Translations under genes and position numbers: made by a program | Origin: Nocardioides flavus (ex Wang et al. 2016) | Lineage (GTDB): Bacteria; Actinomycetota; Actinomycetes; Propionibacteriales; Nocardioidaceae | Reading direction: 5' to 3' | Assembly: GCF_014653115.1 (NCBI RefSeq) | Contig: NZ_BNAD01000002.1 | Span: forward strand, 62,001-126,000 | Length of the DNA: 64,000 nucleotides | The notes under the pieces: model-generated | What the model was told of the DNA's origin: nothing | What the model saw: only the letters and a program-made list of their open reading frames with translations | The model's database searches: none | Part shown: positions 46,901 through 56,352 of the stretch, one piece after another | Layout of the letters: every line of letters starts with the position of its first letter | Position numbering within the stretch: position 1 is the first letter of the stretch

Positions 46901-47606
46901 GCGGCGAGGCGTTGGGCAGGTCGGCGTACCAGTCGTAGAACGAGAGCATCGGGGCCCCGATGAGCTCGAGGAACCGCGCACCGGAGGCGTACGACACCGG
47001 CGACATCGCGGGGATCGGCGAGAACCCGGCGATCCGGTCGGGGCCCCACCTCTTGACCGTGTAGACGTGTGCCGCGGCGACGATCTCGGCGACCTCGTCC
47101 CAGGTGGCCCGGACGAGACCGCCCTTGCCGCGGGCCGACTTGTAGGCCCGCGCCTTCTCCTCGTCCTGCACGATCGAGGCCCACGCGACGACCGGGTCCC
47201 CGTGACGCTGCTTGGCCGCGCGGAACATCTCGAGCAGCACGCCCCGGACGTAGGGGTAGCGCACCCGGGTGGGGCTGTAGGTGTACCAGCTGAACGCGGC
47301 GCCGCGCGGGCAGCCGCGTGGCTCGTACTCCGGCCGGTCCGGCCCGGCGCTGGGGTAGTCGGTCTGCTGCGCCTCCCAGGTGATGATCCCGTCCTTGACG
47401 TAGACCTTCCACGAGCACGACCCGGTGCAGTTGACGCCGTGCGTCGACCGGACGACCTTGTCGTGGCTCCACCGGTCGCGGTAGAAGACGTCGCCCTCGC
47501 GCCCGCCCTGCTTGTGCAGGGTCCGCTGATCCTCGCTCACCTCCGCCTTGGTGAAGAACCGGCGGCTGCCGATCAGTGCCGACGTCAGTGAGCTCTCGAG
47601 CGGCAT
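43908..47606 (-). CDS. narG: Respiratory nitrate reductase alpha subunit
   Basis: A 1232-residue molybdenum (bis-MGD) catalytic subunit that reduces nitrate to nitrite on the cytoplasmic face. The N-terminal [4Fe-4S] (FS0) ligands are H56, C60, C64 and C99 (HGVNCTGSC, RGCPRG). The molybdenum-ligand Asp is D229 in YDWYADLP. Other family segments are MLSFYDWY, MWGSNVPMTRTPDAH and TGTQGRNGGGWAHYVGQEK. ATG 47606 follows AGGAGGA. There is no Tat signal, as expected for membrane-associated cytoplasmic Nar. First gene of narGHJI-CBS. Confidence 0.98.
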   Translation of the reverse strand: MPLESSLTSALIGSRRFFTKAEVSEDQRTLHKQGGREGDVFYRDRWSHDKVVRSTHGVNCTGSCSWKVYVKDGIITWEAQQTDYPSAGPDRPEYEPRGCPRGAAFSWYTYSPTRVRYPYVRGVLLEMFRAAKQRHGDPVVAWASIVQDEEKARAYKSARGKGGLVRATWDEVAEIVAAAHVYTVKRWGPDRIAGFSPIPAMSPVSYASGARFLELIGAPMLSFYDWYADLPNASPQMFGDQTDVPESGDWWDAAYLMMWGSNVPMTRTPDAHWMTEARYRGQKVVAVAPDYAESVKFADEWVSPAPGTDGALAMAMGHVVLKEFFADARTPFFEAYNKQFTDLSHLVCLEPGADGAWRPGKFLVEGDLGGTSENAMWKPAVIDAATGEVRIPHGSIGDRFGEEGKGRWNLELGDIDPALSMYVDHQGGARESVEVELPRFDAPGGKVVHERRGVPVARVGERVVTTVLDLLLAQYGVARAGLPGTWPRTGESDPHGYDDPAVPATPAWQEQHTGVPAQQVVRLAREWAQNAIDTEGRGMILLGAGVNHWFHSDQIYRAILLLTTITGTQGRNGGGWAHYVGQEKIRPIMGFQHMAFALDWHRPPRHMNQTAYWYVNTSQYRYDGFSADDLDSGTGVFAGRTMMDLLAQSVRLGWSPSYPTFDRSSLQLADDADAAGMDAPAYVAQQLKEGSLRFAVEDPEHEDNHPRVLSLWRSNLLGSSAKGNEYFLRHLLGTDSAATATEAPPDKRPRDIVWADKAAEGRLDLLTTIDFRMTSSTIFSDVVLPAATWYEKHDLSTTDMHPFVHSFNPAIAPPWQTKSDWDTWKVIAKKFSELAVDHLGTRKDVIAKPLWHDTPEAMATEHGVVRDWKTGEVDPVPGRTMPVIAVAERDYTAIFDKMTSIGPLMEKVGMLTKGVAYDVKREVEILRQRNGVVHGGAGDGQPRVETDVQMADAILHLAGVSNGHLATQGFRFLEERTGMPLHDLAAEHEGKQITFADTQVAPVPVITSPEWSGSESGGRRYSPFTINIERKKPFHTLTGRQQFYVDHDWFLGMGEMLPVYRPPLDMTALFGETPIGEVNELGVSVRYLTPHNKWSIHSEYQDNLFMLSLSRGGQSVWVSDRDAAKIGIKDNDWIEMVNRNGVVAARAIVSHRMPEGTVYMHHAQDRLIDVPLTERDGKRGGIHNSLTRVLLKPNHIVGGYAQLAYFFNYIGPIGNNRDEVTMIRKRTAKVEY

Positions 47607-47649
47607 GGAGGTCCTCCTGGACAGGGTCGAGCCGGGGCCGGCGTTCTCG

Positions 47650-47655
47650 ACCCTA
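47650..47655 (-). promoter_or_regulatory. -10 element (TAGGGT) of the nar operon
   Basis: TAGGGT on the minus strand predicts a start near 47643 and a leader of about 36 nt carrying the AGGAGGA ribosome binding site. Confidence 0.55.
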
Positions 47656-47717
47656 GACATCACTCCCGTCCCACCGCCACCATCTGGAGGGACGAGCAGC
47701 ACAAGGTCACCAATGAA

Positions 47718-47731
47718 AGGACTTAGGTCCC
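47718..47731. promoter_or_regulatory. DosR/DevR-like box between narG and narK
   Basis: On the minus strand GGGACCTAAGTCCT matches the 14-bp dormancy-regulator core GGGAC(N4)GTCCC at 13 of 14 arm and core positions. It lies about 80 bp upstream of the predicted narG start and 92 bp before the narK start, so one regulator could control both. NreC/NarL-type response regulators share related DNA-binding domains. Confidence 0.55.
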
Positions 47732-47788
47732 GAGTTGGCCCTCGGAGCGTGCGCGAACCCGGCACGATCCACCACAGTCGTCTTGACG

Positions 47789-47807
47789 GGACCGCGAACG
47801 GCGGTCC
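47789..47807. repeat. Inverted repeat before the nitrate transporter gene
   Basis: Perfect 7-bp arms GGACCGC and GCGGTCC flank GAACG, ending just before the GGAGGAG ribosome binding site. It could be an operator or a 5' mRNA hairpin. Confidence 0.5.
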
Positions 47808-47822
47808 TGCGGAGGAGTCGAG

Positions 47823-49181
47823 ATGAGCGAGCCCCAGGCCGGACGCAACCGCGTCCTCTGGCTGTCCACCGTCGCGTTCACGCTGATGTTCGCCGTCTGG
47901 CTGATGTTCGGCATCCTCGGCAAGCCCATCCAGGAGGAGTTCGGGCTCTCCGAGGTGCAGCTGTCGTGGGTCGTGGCCGCCGCCGCGCTCAACGGCTCGC
48001 TGTGGCGGCTGCCGGCCGGGATGGTCACCGACCGCATCGGCGGCCGCAAGGTGATGACGTTCCTCCTGCTCGCCACCGCCGTGCCCGCCTTCCTCGTCTC
48101 GCGCGTCGAGTCGTACGGCGGACTGCTCGTGCTGGCGTTCCTGGTCGGCTTCGCCGGCAACGCCTTCTCCTCCGGCATCGCGTGGAACTCCGCGTGGCAG
48201 CCCCGCGAGCACCAGGGCTTCGCGCTCGGCCTCTTCGGCGCCGGCAACGTGGGCGCCTCGGTCACGAAGTTCATCGGACCGCCCCTCATCGCGGGCACCG
48301 CGGGGGCGACGTACTTCGGGGTCGTCGACGGCGGCTGGCGCCTCGTCCCGGTGGTGTACGCCGTGCTGCTGGTGCTCATGGCCGCACTGGTGTGGTTCGG
48401 CACCCCGAGCCACGACATCGCGCCCGGCACCGGGCAGCCGCTGCGCGAGCAGGTGCGACCGCTGCGCAGCATCCGGGTGTGGCGCTTCAGCCTCTACTAC
48501 GTCGCGGTGTTCGGTGCGTACGTCGCGCTGGCCGCGTGGCTGCCGACCTACTACCTGGACAACTTCGACGTCTCCCTGCAGACGGCGGCCCTGCTGACCG
48601 CGACCTACATCTTCCCGGCGAGCCTGCTGCGGCCGTACGGCGGTCACCTGTCCGACCGCTTCGGCGCCCGCCGCGTCATGTACTGGACGTTCGGTGCGAT
48701 GCTGCTGGTCACCGGCATCCTGATGATGCCGAACGGCCACATCGTGATCGTGCAGCCCGACGGCTCGCAGAGCGAGCACCTCGCCTACAGCATCGGCCTG
48801 GTGCCGTTCGCGCTGCTGGTGTTCGCCCTCGGCTGCGCGATGGGCGTGGGCAAGGCCGCGGTCTTCAAGCACATCCCGGAGTACTTCCCCGGCAACGTCG
48901 GCGCCGTGGGCGGGCTGGTGGGGATGCTCGGCGGCCTGGGCGGGTTCTTCCTCCCGCCGCTCTTCGCCTACACCAAGGCGTGGTCCGGCTTCCCCTCCAG
49001 CACGTTCTTCGTGCTGTTCGTGCTGACCCTGGTCTGCGCGGTGTGGATGCACTGGACCGTCGTGCACATGCTCAACGCCGAGTCCCCCGAGCTGGCGCAC
49101 CGGCTCGAGAGCCCCGACGACGGACGCCGGCCCGCACCGGCCCTGACGACCGACCGACTGCCCGAGGAGGCACGCGCATGA
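47823..49181 (+). CDS. NarK-type nitrate/nitrite MFS transporter (first copy)
   Basis: A 452-residue, twelve-helix member of the nitrate/nitrite porter family. Features include FGILGKPIQEEFGLSE after helix 1, TDRIGGRKVMTF, the signature GLFGAGNVGASVTKF in helix 5 and YFPGNVGAVGGLVGMLGGLGGF in the second half. GAGGAG precedes ATG 47823. It is divergent from narG and overlaps the second transporter by 4 nt. One of the pair probably imports nitrate with protons and the other exchanges nitrate for nitrite. Confidence 0.92.
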   Translation: MSEPQAGRNRVLWLSTVAFTLMFAVWLMFGILGKPIQEEFGLSEVQLSWVVAAAALNGSLWRLPAGMVTDRIGGRKVMTFLLLATAVPAFLVSRVESYGGLLVLAFLVGFAGNAFSSGIAWNSAWQPREHQGFALGLFGAGNVGASVTKFIGPPLIAGTAGATYFGVVDGGWRLVPVVYAVLLVLMAALVWFGTPSHDIAPGTGQPLREQVRPLRSIRVWRFSLYYVAVFGAYVALAAWLPTYYLDNFDVSLQTAALLTATYIFPASLLRPYGGHLSDRFGARRVMYWTFGAMLLVTGILMMPNGHIVIVQPDGSQSEHLAYSIGLVPFALLVFALGCAMGVGKAAVFKHIPEYFPGNVGAVGGLVGMLGGLGGFFLPPLFAYTKAWSGFPSSTFFVLFVLTLVCAVWMHWTVVHMLNAESPELAHRLESPDDGRRPAPALTTDRLPEEARA

Positions 49182-50575
49182 CGACCGACGCACAGTCACG
49201 CAGGAGCGGGGAGTGGTTGGAGGCCTGGGACCCGGAGAACGAGGCGACGTGGGACGAGCGGCTCGCGTGGAGGACCCTCTGGCTCACCACGTTCGCCCTG
49301 TTCCTCGCCTTCGTGGCGTGGTTCCTCCCGAGCGCCTTGATCCCCAAGCTCAACCCGCTCGGCTACAGCTTCACCACCACCCAGCTGTACTGGATGGCTG
49401 CCATGCCCGGTCTCTCGGCGGGGCTCTTCCGGCTGCTGTGGATGGTCCTGCCGCCGATCATGGGCACACGCAAGATGGTGAGCCTGACGTCCCTGCTCCT
49501 CGTCTTCTCGACCCTGGGCTGGGGCGTACGCGTGCAGGAACCGACCGCGCCGTACTGGGAGCTCATGGTGCTCGCCTTCCTGGCAGGCATCGGCGGGGGC
49601 GCGTTCTCCGGCTTCATGCCCAGCACGTCCTACTTCTTCCCCAAGCGCAAGCAGGGGACGGCACTCGGCCTCCAGGCCGGCATCGGCAACTTCGGCGTCT
49701 CGGCGGTCCAGCTGCTCACCCCGTACCTGATCGGCTTCTCGTGGCTGGCGTTCTTCGGGTCGAAGCAGACCATCTCCATGCCCGGCAAGGCGCCCCAGGA
49801 CGTCTGGTACCAGAACGCCGCGTTCATCTGGATCCCGCTGATGGTCCTTGCCGCGATCCTCGCCTGGACGATGCTCAAGTCGGTGCCGATCAAGGCGAAC
49901 ATCCGTCAGCAGTTCGACATCTTCGGCAACGTCGACACGTGGCTGATGACGCTGCTCTACATCATGACCTTCGGCACGTTCTCGGGCCTGGCCGCCCAGT
50001 TCGGCCTGCTCATGGCGGACCTCTACGGCATCAACAACCCCGACATCGTCCAGGGCACCGGTGCCGCCGCGACGGTGCTGATCGAGGGGTACGAGGTCCC
50101 CGACGTGGTGAAGTTCGTCTTCCTCGGCCCGCTGGTCGGCGCCGGAGCACGCGTGCTGTTCGCCCCGCTGACCGACCGCACCGGCGGCGCGGTCTGGACC
50201 CTCGTGTCGGGTGTCGGGCTGATCATCTCCATCGCCTTCACCATCCCCGCGCTGACTCCCGACACGACGTCGGCCGCGACCCTCGACGCCGGGTTCGACC
50301 AGTTCCTGTGGGGCATGCTGGCGATCTTCCTGTTCGCCGGCATCGGCAACGCGTCGACGTTCAAGCAGATGCCGATGATCTTCGAGAAGCGGCAGGCCGG
50401 TGGCGTCATCGGCTGGACCGCGGCCATCGCCGCCTTCGGGCCCTTCTTCTTCGGGATCGGTGTCACGACGCTCGGACCGACCACGTTCTACGCCATCGGG
50501 ATCGCGTGGGCCGTCATGTGCGTGGCCATCACCTGGGTCCGCTACGCACGCAAGGGCGCGCCGAAGCCCGGGTGA
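49178..50575 (+). CDS. NarK-type nitrate/nitrite MFS transporter (second copy)
   Basis: A 465-residue nitrate/nitrite porter, only distantly similar to its neighbour. It begins with a hydrophilic stretch (WLEAWDPENEATWDERLAWRTLW), typical of NarK2-like antiporters, and has the nitrate signatures GLQAGIGNFGVSAVQ and GWTAAIAAFGPFFFG. A longer periplasmic loop (KQTISMPGKAPQDVWYQN) is present. ATG 49178 overlaps the upstream stop (ATGA). In Paracoccus two such proteins are fused; here they are separate genes. Confidence 0.93.
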   Translation: MTTDAQSRRSGEWLEAWDPENEATWDERLAWRTLWLTTFALFLAFVAWFLPSALIPKLNPLGYSFTTTQLYWMAAMPGLSAGLFRLLWMVLPPIMGTRKMVSLTSLLLVFSTLGWGVRVQEPTAPYWELMVLAFLAGIGGGAFSGFMPSTSYFFPKRKQGTALGLQAGIGNFGVSAVQLLTPYLIGFSWLAFFGSKQTISMPGKAPQDVWYQNAAFIWIPLMVLAAILAWTMLKSVPIKANIRQQFDIFGNVDTWLMTLLYIMTFGTFSGLAAQFGLLMADLYGINNPDIVQGTGAAATVLIEGYEVPDVVKFVFLGPLVGAGARVLFAPLTDRTGGAVWTLVSGVGLIISIAFTIPALTPDTTSAATLDAGFDQFLWGMLAIFLFAGIGNASTFKQMPMIFEKRQAGGVIGWTAAIAAFGPFFFGIGVTTLGPTTFYAIGIAWAVMCVAITWVRYARKGAPKPG

Positions 50576-50587
50576 CGTCGGGCTGCG

Positions 50588-51085
50588 TCAGCCCGGGAAT
50601 GCCTCGGCGTACATCGCCTCGAGCTCGGGTGTCGTCTCGGACGTGAAGCCGCAGAGGGTGACCCGGTCGCCGTCGGCGCTGACGAGGTAGGTCCTGCCCT
50701 CCTGGAAGTCGACGGCCAGCAGCAGGTCCTCGAGGACCTTGCTGGGCGCCTCGACCGTGACCGTCGACGCCTCGTCGCCGGCGTACCAGCGGTCGACGTC
50801 GAGCGTGACCGTGCCGTCGTCGATCGACGTCACCGTGCCCTCGAAGGCGGTGTCGAAGGTCGCGAGGACCTCTGCGGACGGCATCGCGCACCTGGCGGTG
50901 GTCGAGCCGTCGGCGGTCAGGGCGAGCGTCTGCTCGCCGGCCGGGCCGGAGCTCTCGCTCGTGGCCGTAGGTTGCGGGGCGGCGGTCTCCTCGTCGGCGC
51001 CGCATCCGGAGACGACGAGGGCGAGGCTCGCGGCGAGGGCGGGCAGCACCCGGGCGGACAGGGGTCGGATCAGGTGACGGCTCAT
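50588..51085 (-). CDS. Putative lipoprotein
   Basis: A 165-residue protein with a lipoprotein signal peptide: basic start MSRHLIRPLSAR, hydrophobic core and lipobox LVVSGC (C28). A Thr/Ser/Pro-rich linker follows, then about 110 residues with a small beta-rich domain (TSIDDGTVTLDVDRWYAGDEASTVTVEAP) and two cysteines (RCAMPS, TLCGFTS) that may pair. The family and function are not recognised. It converges with the second narK gene with 12 bp between stops. Confidence 0.75.
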   Translation of the reverse strand: MSRHLIRPLSARVLPALAASLALVVSGCGADEETAAPQPTATSESSGPAGEQTLALTADGSTTARCAMPSAEVLATFDTAFEGTVTSIDDGTVTLDVDRWYAGDEASTVTVEAPSKVLEDLLLAVDFQEGRTYLVSADGDRVTLCGFTSETTPELEAMYAEAFPG

Positions 51086-51158
51086 GGCTGGAGTCCTTCC
51101 ACGGTCGGCGTACGTCAGTGGGACGGCCCGGAGGCCGGACCGGTTCCCGGGCGGGAGG

Positions 51159-51722
51159 TCACCTCACCGTCTCCTCGGTGGCGTCCTCGCCCTCCTCCTC
51201 GTCGATGCGGCGCTTGATCCGCCCCAGCCCGGGGACCTTGGCGAGCATGTCGTTGAGCTCGCGGGCGACCGTCAGGAGGTCGTGCATGTCGGGCGCCACC
51301 GTGCCCAGCGTCGTCAGGACCGGCAGGACGTCGCCCTCGACGCGCGCGGTGAGCTCGGGCAGGTGGTCGACGAGCTGCACCAGCGCCTTCACCTCGTCGG
51401 GGTGGGTGGTCTCGGCGAGCGTCTCCAGCGTCGGCTGCAGCCGGAGGAGCGACGGCTCGGTCGCGTCGAGGAGCGACGTCACCCGGGTGACCTGGGTGTC
51501 GGCGTCCTCGACGACCGCGCCGGCACGGACGACGACGACGTTGGCCGCCTCGGTGACCTCACGGACGCGGTCGATCGCGGCCGACGCGCGGACCAGGAGC
51601 CGCTCGGCGTCGTCGAGCAGCGCCAGCGTCCGCGGGACCGCGCCGAGGAGGGCCTCGACCTGGTCACCGCCTCGCTCGAGGGCGGAGATCACGTCGCGGG
51701 GGCCGGGGACGGGTAGGCGCAT
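51159..51722 (-). CDS. Conserved helical hypothetical protein
   Basis: A 187-residue protein, almost entirely predicted helix, with long amphipathic stretches (ALLDDAERLLVRASAAIDRVREVTEAANVVV; VTSLLDATEPSLLRLQPTLETLAETTH) and an acidic tail IDEEEGEDATEE. I do not recognise the family. It resembles small actinobacterial proteins related to the MCE-associated or phasin-like helical group in composition only. It lies downstream of groEL on the same strand, beyond a strong terminator, so it has its own transcription. Confidence 0.65.
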   Translation of the reverse strand: MRLPVPGPRDVISALERGGDQVEALLGAVPRTLALLDDAERLLVRASAAIDRVREVTEAANVVVVRAGAVVEDADTQVTRVTSLLDATEPSLLRLQPTLETLAETTHPDEVKALVQLVDHLPELTARVEGDVLPVLTTLGTVAPDMHDLLTVARELNDMLAKVPGLGRIKRRIDEEEGEDATEETVR

Positions 51723-51769
51723 GGGGCATTCCTACCAGCGCCTCCCCTGCCGAGCCGCCCGGAACGGCA

Positions 51770-51797
51770 CAGGGCCCCCGCCGGAGCGGGGGCCCTG
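51770..51797 (-). terminator. Terminator after groEL
   Basis: A 12-bp perfect GC stem (CAGGGCCCCCGC with GCGGGGGCCCTG) flanks the tetraloop CGGA, 36 bp after the groEL stop. The T-tract is missing, as is common in this group. Confidence 0.75.
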
Positions 51798-51833
51798 CTG
51801 GTGGTGCTGGTGGAGCGGTGGACGATCCAGGGA

Positions 51834-53621
<1,788 letters not shown>

Positions 53622-53627
53622 TCATGT

Positions 53628-53654
53628 TTAGCACTCGCCCCTTGAGAGTGCAAA
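53628..53654. promoter_or_regulatory. CIRCE element (HrcA operator), distal
   Basis: TTAGCACTC, 9 bp, GAGTGCAAA: one mismatch from the CIRCE consensus. It is 8 bp upstream of the first element and 13 bp from the end of the ATP-grasp gene. Confidence 0.88.
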
Positions 53655-53667
53655 CGCATCGGCACCG

Positions 53668-54531
53668 TCACAGACGCGCGAGCCGGGCCTCGAGCAGGTC
53701 GGCGAAGGGCCGGGCGTTGGCCGGCGAGACGTCGAGGTAGAGCCCGGGCTCGATCAGCTCGAGCTCGCTGACCGCCCATCCGCCCTCCCACTGCAAGAGG
53801 TCGACGCGCAGGTAGTCGACCGGTCGTCCGAAGCGCTCCGCCAGCGCGTCGTACGCCTGCAACGCCAGGTCGCCCACGTCGCCGGTCGCCGCGGCCCGCA
53901 CCCGGCCGCCGAACTCCTCGTTGACGCGGACGTCGCCCGCACCGGGCAGCTTGTCGAAGCGCTGGCCGACACGCCCGTCGATGACGTAGACCGACGCCTC
54001 GCCGTGGGTGCGGATCGACTCGACCAGCGGCTGGACCACCCAGGGGCCGCCGACCTCGGGGTAGTCGGGGTGGCTCCGGACCGGGCGGCCCAGGCGCGGG
54101 TCGTCGGGGTCGGTGACCACGAGCAGCCCCGCGCCGCCGGCGCCGACGCGCGGCTTGACCACGGCGGTGCCGAAACGGCGTACGCCCGCGGCGAGCCCGG
54201 CGCGGTCGTCGGCCAGCACCGTCGGGACGACCGGCAGCCCGTCCAGCTCGGTGAGGTAGCGCTTGTCGTGGTTCCAGGCGAAGACGTCCGCGCCGTTGAG
54301 CAGCCGGGACTGGTCCAGCGAGGCGGCCCACGCGAGGAACTCCGCGTGGCGGGTGACGTAGTCCCACGTCGACCGGACGGCGACGAGCTCGGCCGCTGCC
54401 CAGTCCACGGTCGGGTCGTCCCACCGCGCCCACCCGGCGTCGACTCCCCGCTCGCGCAGGACCGCGTCGAGCGCGACCGCGCCGGGCTCGCCCCGGGGCA
54501 GGTCGCCGCTCGTGGCGAGCAGGACCGTCAT
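53668..54531 (-). CDS. ATP-grasp domain protein
   Basis: A 287-residue ATP-grasp enzyme of the RimK/glutathione-synthetase-like type, which forms amide or ester bonds through an acyl phosphate. Visible are VAVRSTWDYVTR near the N-terminus, the ATP-binding lysine in TAVVKPRVGAGGAGL, VVQPLVESIRTHGEASVYVIDG and the metal-binding end SELELIEPGLYLDVSPANARPF. The substrate is unknown. ATG 54531 overlaps the upstream methyltransferase stop by 4 nt, so the two probably act together. Confidence 0.85.
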   Translation of the reverse strand: MTVLLATSGDLPRGEPGAVALDAVLRERGVDAGWARWDDPTVDWAAAELVAVRSTWDYVTRHAEFLAWAASLDQSRLLNGADVFAWNHDKRYLTELDGLPVVPTVLADDRAGLAAGVRRFGTAVVKPRVGAGGAGLLVVTDPDDPRLGRPVRSHPDYPEVGGPWVVQPLVESIRTHGEASVYVIDGRVGQRFDKLPGAGDVRVNEEFGGRVRAAATGDVGDLALQAYDALAERFGRPVDYLRVDLLQWEGGWAVSELELIEPGLYLDVSPANARPFADLLEARLARL

Positions 54532-55379
54532 GCCCGGTGGGGCTCCGCGGGCAGCTCGGAGGACCCGTAGAGCTCGTGCGCGACGTCGTCGCGGTTGGTG
54601 CCCTCGCGGTTGTCGCCCTTCTCGATGATCACGAGGTTGTGGTAGCAGTGCACGGCCCGCACCCACTGGTCGGTGTAGGTGGGCTCGTAGCCCTCGACGA
54701 GGAACTCCTCGTGGTTGAGGCCGTCGACGAGGTCCTTGACCAGGTCCATCGACGTGCCGGGGGCGCGCGGGTCGAGCTGGCCGCCCCACGCCGGCCAGTA
54801 GGAGGTCTGCGTGTCCTCGATGCAGTAGATCGCTCCATCGGGGAGCAGCGGGAACAGGATCCGGAACGACTCGCGCACGTGGGCCGGGATGTGGCTGCCG
54901 TCGTCGATCACCACCAGCGGGGCGCCCTGCTCGTCGATGATCCGCTTCAGGACCTCCGGGTCCGTCTGGTCGCCGTGGTAGGCGTGGATGTGGCCCCGCG
55001 TGAGCCAGGTCTTGTCCTCGATGTCCAGGCCGACGATCCGTGCCTTGGGGAAGAACCAGCGCCACATCTTCATCGAGGCCCCGCTGCGACGGCGCTTCTT
55101 GTAGCCGCCGATCCCGAGCTCGAGCAGCGTGAAGGACTCCCCGCGCAGGTGCTCGAGGTGGCGCTCGTAGTGCGGGGTGTACTTGTGGACGCCCCACTTG
55201 TCCGTGCGGAACTCGACTGCGAGCTCGGTCAGGTTGCTGGCCAGCAGCCTCCGGCGGCGCTCGGCCTTGGGATCGGCCGGACGCTCGGCCGCCTCGGGCT
55301 CGGCGGATGCCTGCATCCGACCGGCCTTGCGGGCCGCCTTCTTGACGGCCTGGCCGGCTCGTCGAGCAGTGGTGCGCAC
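54528..55379 (-). CDS. Class I methyltransferase (TylF/CmcI-like)
   Basis: A 283-residue SAM-dependent methyltransferase resembling the CmcI/macrocin O-methyltransferase-like group. A basic N-terminus (ARRAGQAVKKAARKAGRMQ) precedes the family region TELAVEFRTDKWG, LLELGIGGYKK, SMKMWRWFFPKARIVGLDIEDK (motif II), the metal-binding VVIDDGSHIPAHV and CIEDTQTSYWPAWGG. Related enzymes act on sugars or antibiotic hydroxyls, often with a divalent metal. GTG 55379 is the start. Coupled to the ATP-grasp gene. Confidence 0.87.
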   Translation of the reverse strand: MRTTARRAGQAVKKAARKAGRMQASAEPEAAERPADPKAERRRRLLASNLTELAVEFRTDKWGVHKYTPHYERHLEHLRGESFTLLELGIGGYKKRRRSGASMKMWRWFFPKARIVGLDIEDKTWLTRGHIHAYHGDQTDPEVLKRIIDEQGAPLVVIDDGSHIPAHVRESFRILFPLLPDGAIYCIEDTQTSYWPAWGGQLDPRAPGTSMDLVKDLVDGLNHEEFLVEGYEPTYTDQWVRAVHCYHNLVIIEKGDNREGTNRDDVAHELYGSSELPAEPHRA

Positions 55380-55388
55380 CCCGGAACC

Positions 55389-56228
55389 CTAGCCTGACCC
55401 GCCGCCCCCCGGCGCGTGGTGCCCGAAGGGCACGTCCTCGACGACGCCGAGTGCGGCCAGGACCGAGGGCAGCATCGCCTTGGCGGTGCGCTTGTAGCCG
55501 TGAGCACTGGGGTGGAACCGGTCCAGGCTGAACATCTCGTCGGGATTCGTGATGAAGAACGGCCCGACGACGTGCGCGAGTGACACCACGCGCGCGCCGT
55601 GCTCGAGTGCGGCGGCGCGCTGGGCGTCCGCGAGCTGGCGGGAGGCCCGCGAGCCCAGCGCCCGCAGCGGCTGGGGAACGGGTCGCAGCGCCCCCAGGTC
55701 GGGGCAGGTGCCGACCACGACCTCCGCCCCTCGCGCACGCAGGTCGTCGATCGCCGCTGCGAGGTGGCGCACCGACTCCGCCACCGGCACCCGGTGGGTG
55801 ACGTCGTTGCCGCCGACGACGATGACGGCGACGTCCGGGCGGTACGTCGGTGGCAGCGAGGCGAGCTGGGCGGCGAGCATGCTGCTCTCCGAGCCGACCA
55901 CCGCCGCGGTCCGCAGCCGCACCGAGCGCTCGGCGCCCGCGGCGATCCCGCGCGCGAGCCGCCCGCCGAGCGTGTGCTTGGGCTTCTCCGCCCCGAGTCC
56001 CGCCGCGACCGAGTCGCCGAGCAGGAGCAGGTCCACGGGAGCGCCGTACCTCTTCCTCCAGTGTCGGTCGGCGGCCGGCGCCTGCTCGCCGAGCGGCTTG
56101 CCGATCGCGCGTCTGGCCTGTGCCGCCTGGCGCCGCAGGAGCTCACGGGCGGCGTACGTCGTGCCTCCCGCGGCACCGGCGAGGAAGACCAGCGCGATGC
56201 CGGTCCGGGTCAGGTGCTTGCTCGCCAC
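55389..56228 (-). CDS. SGNH/GDSL hydrolase, membrane-anchored
   Basis: A 279-residue SGNH-fold esterase. An N-terminal helix (TGIALVFLAGAAGGTTYAA) could be a signal anchor. Block I is LLLLGDSVAAGLG (catalytic Ser), block III VVGGNDVTH (Gly/Asn oxyanion) and block V DRFHPSAHGYKRTA (Asp, His). It could act as lipase, esterase or deacetylase. GTG 56228 follows a GGGG site; an upstream frame remains open but is not protein-like. It lies 9 bp before the methyltransferase and may share its transcript. Confidence 0.88.
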   Translation of the reverse strand: MASKHLTRTGIALVFLAGAAGGTTYAARELLRRQAAQARRAIGKPLGEQAPAADRHWRKRYGAPVDLLLLGDSVAAGLGAEKPKHTLGGRLARGIAAGAERSVRLRTAAVVGSESSMLAAQLASLPPTYRPDVAVIVVGGNDVTHRVPVAESVRHLAAAIDDLRARGAEVVVGTCPDLGALRPVPQPLRALGSRASRQLADAQRAAALEHGARVVSLAHVVGPFFITNPDEMFSLDRFHPSAHGYKRTAKAMLPSVLAALGVVEDVPFGHHAPGGGGSG

Positions 56229-56352
56229 GACCCCTGTTGGACCACGGCGACCTGAACGCCCGCACAAGCGGGCGTGTCCGGTGGCCCAACGGCACCCGCA
56301 CATGGGTCGATGTACTCAGGACAAACCCTCCTCACGGCGTCACGCTGAGGGC

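Noticed and set aside
43779..47591. A 1270-codon open frame opposite narG.
   Set aside because: It is a by-product of high GC content on the strand opposite a certain gene, with repetitive Val/Leu/Asp/Arg composition.
47735..49177. Upstream in-frame extension of the second nitrate transporter through the whole first transporter gene.
   Set aside because: The extra residues are an Arg/Pro-rich shadow of the first transporter; ATG 49178 with a 4-nt overlap is the natural start.
47607..49199. Upstream extension of narG into the transporter gene on the opposite strand.
   Set aside because: NarG homology begins at ATG 47606, which has a strong ribosome binding site.
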